From NCBI GenBank assembly GCA_016714165.1, contig JADJNU010000001.1, forward strand, positions 744,001 to 808,000: a DNA stretch of 64,000 bases, in the 5' to 3' direction. Positions 63,355-64,000 of the stretch are shown piece after piece. Every line of letters begins with the position of its first letter. Position 1 is the first letter of the stretch. A model generated the notes under the pieces. It did not search any database. It saw only the letters and a list, made by a program, of their open reading frames with translations, and was not told the DNA's origin. The translations under genes were made by a program, and so were the position numbers. Source of the stretch: Bdellovibrionales bacterium (GTDB taxonomy: Bacteria; Bdellovibrionota; Bdellovibrionia; Bdellovibrionales; UBA1609).

Positions 63355-64000
63355 CTATGGGTTGATATAAACAACGCCATTTTGACCCGTTCGAGAGATG
63401 TGACCCGTCCCCGCGCTGACGTTCGCACTGATGGCAGACCAAGTACCTAAATAGAAATCATTTGTGAAATTGAGACGAATAATTCCACCCCCTCCAGAGC
63501 CTCCTGACTCAGCACTGTTTGTGACGTTTGAATTGCCTCCCTTGGCTTCCACAACACCCAAAGCACCTGTTAGGTTTTGCGTGGAGATATGCACGGTGCC
63601 ACCGGCGCCTCCTCCAGTGCCAATGTTTCCACTGTAACTGACCCCATTCTCTCCATTGGCATATATTGATCCTTCAAACTGGAAAACATTTCCAACTGTA
63701 AGAAGAACAGCCCCACCACCCCTTCGATAGTAGCTAGTCGCCACACCAGCCGGAACGCCGGAGCCACTGCCAAGTTCAACCGGATTGGAAGAATCAAGTG
63801 GATGAAGATCATTGGCCACCCCAGGGGCGGCATAAGACACAGGAATACTGCAACAAAGCCGATAGCCACCATTTCCGCCCATTCCACCGTGCCCGCCACC
63901 GCTGCCACTGTGATTCGATGATATTCCATCAGTTCCCTTACCTGGTCCTGACCTACTCTGATAGCCTTTACCACTGACATCTATTTGTGAACCTGGATAC
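63355..64000 (-). CDS. Glycine-rich surface protein, 3' part (continues past the window)
   Basis: At least 215 codons open on the minus strand from the window edge (64000) to the TAG at 63355. Gly/Ser/Asn-rich with tandem motifs (YPGSQIDVSGKGY, GGGHGGMGGNGGY, GAVLLTVGNVFQFEGSIYANGENG, GGSGGGGIIRLNFTNDF), typical of right-handed beta-helix or adhesin-like outer-surface proteins. Ends in VVYINP. The 5' end is missing, so signal and attachment are not seen. Confidence 0.8.
   Translation of the reverse strand, partial: YPGSQIDVSGKGYQSRSGPGKGTDGISSNHSGSGGGHGGMGGNGGYRLCCSIPVSYAAPGVANDLHPLDSSNPVELGSGSGVPAGVATSYYRRGGGAVLLTVGNVFQFEGSIYANGENGVSYSGNIGTGGGAGGTVHISTQNLTGALGVVEAKGGNSNVTNSAESGGSGGGGIIRLNFTNDFYLGTWSAISANVSAGTGHISRTGQNGVVYINP

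Overview
The window looks like chromosomal DNA of a Gram-negative, flagellated bacterium, most probably a member of Bdellovibrionota (Bdellovibrio or Bacteriovorax relatives). This is an inference: there is no rRNA here. It rests on the many exported lipoproteins (lipoboxes such as SFQNC, LSGC, ASGC), several predicted outer-membrane barrels, a short 276-residue flagellin, a glycine-rich surface protein of the YPGSQIDVSGKGY type, secreted S8 and metzincin proteases, and a scpA-scpB-M50 protease cluster. No phage, transposase, CRISPR array or rRNA was seen.

Layout. 0-10 kb: a large lipoprotein gene with two frame breaks and a displaced echo of its 3' end, a short GST/VOC/methyltransferase-remnant operon, an initiator tRNA (5610-5686), a membrane FHA protein and small exported proteins or remnants. 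10-16.7 kb: a lipoprotein subtilase, RimK-like ATP-grasp ligase, class IV aminotransferase, a heme-binding lipoprotein and flagellin with a candidate sigma-28 promoter. 16.9-21.5 kb: a tightly packed operon (PilZ protein, URC1-like GTP cyclohydrolase II homologue, URC4/DUF1688, uracil phosphoribosyltransferase, uridine kinase) that matches the URC pathway of uracil catabolism first described in yeast. 21.8-31.9 kb: an unusual metzincin fused through a CFI-box anchor to a barrel-like domain, prfC, a ferredoxin, exported proteins, a CPBP protease and psd. 32-39.6 kb: FAD oxidoreductase, scpAB with long acidic tails, M50 protease, FadL-like protein, HD phosphohydrolase.

39.6-57.8 kb is an acyl-CoA catabolism region: orphan B12-binding domain, acyl-CoA dehydrogenase interrupted by one in-frame TAA, the coupled operon hbd-enoyl-CoA hydratase-icmF, a porin-like protein and plsC, a split FadJ-type enzyme, then the maeB malic enzyme/phosphotransacetylase fusion and hflX. 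Together these would convert straight and branched acyl-CoAs to central metabolites, with MaeB linking C4 acids to pyruvate. 57.9-64 kb: a frame-split exported protein, a SpoIIE-type phosphatase divergent from a FecR-domain protein, and the 3' part of a glycine-rich surface protein leaving the window.

Five loci carry lesions (two frame breaks, a truncation, a nonsense codon, and two further single frame breaks). Whether they are real decay or assembly indels cannot be decided from this sequence alone, and it matters for the physiology, because two of them hit beta-oxidation. The most interesting items are the bacterial URC operon, the protease/CFI-box/barrel fusion, the IcmF operon, and a divergent protein resembling a RelA/SpoT synthetase fold.
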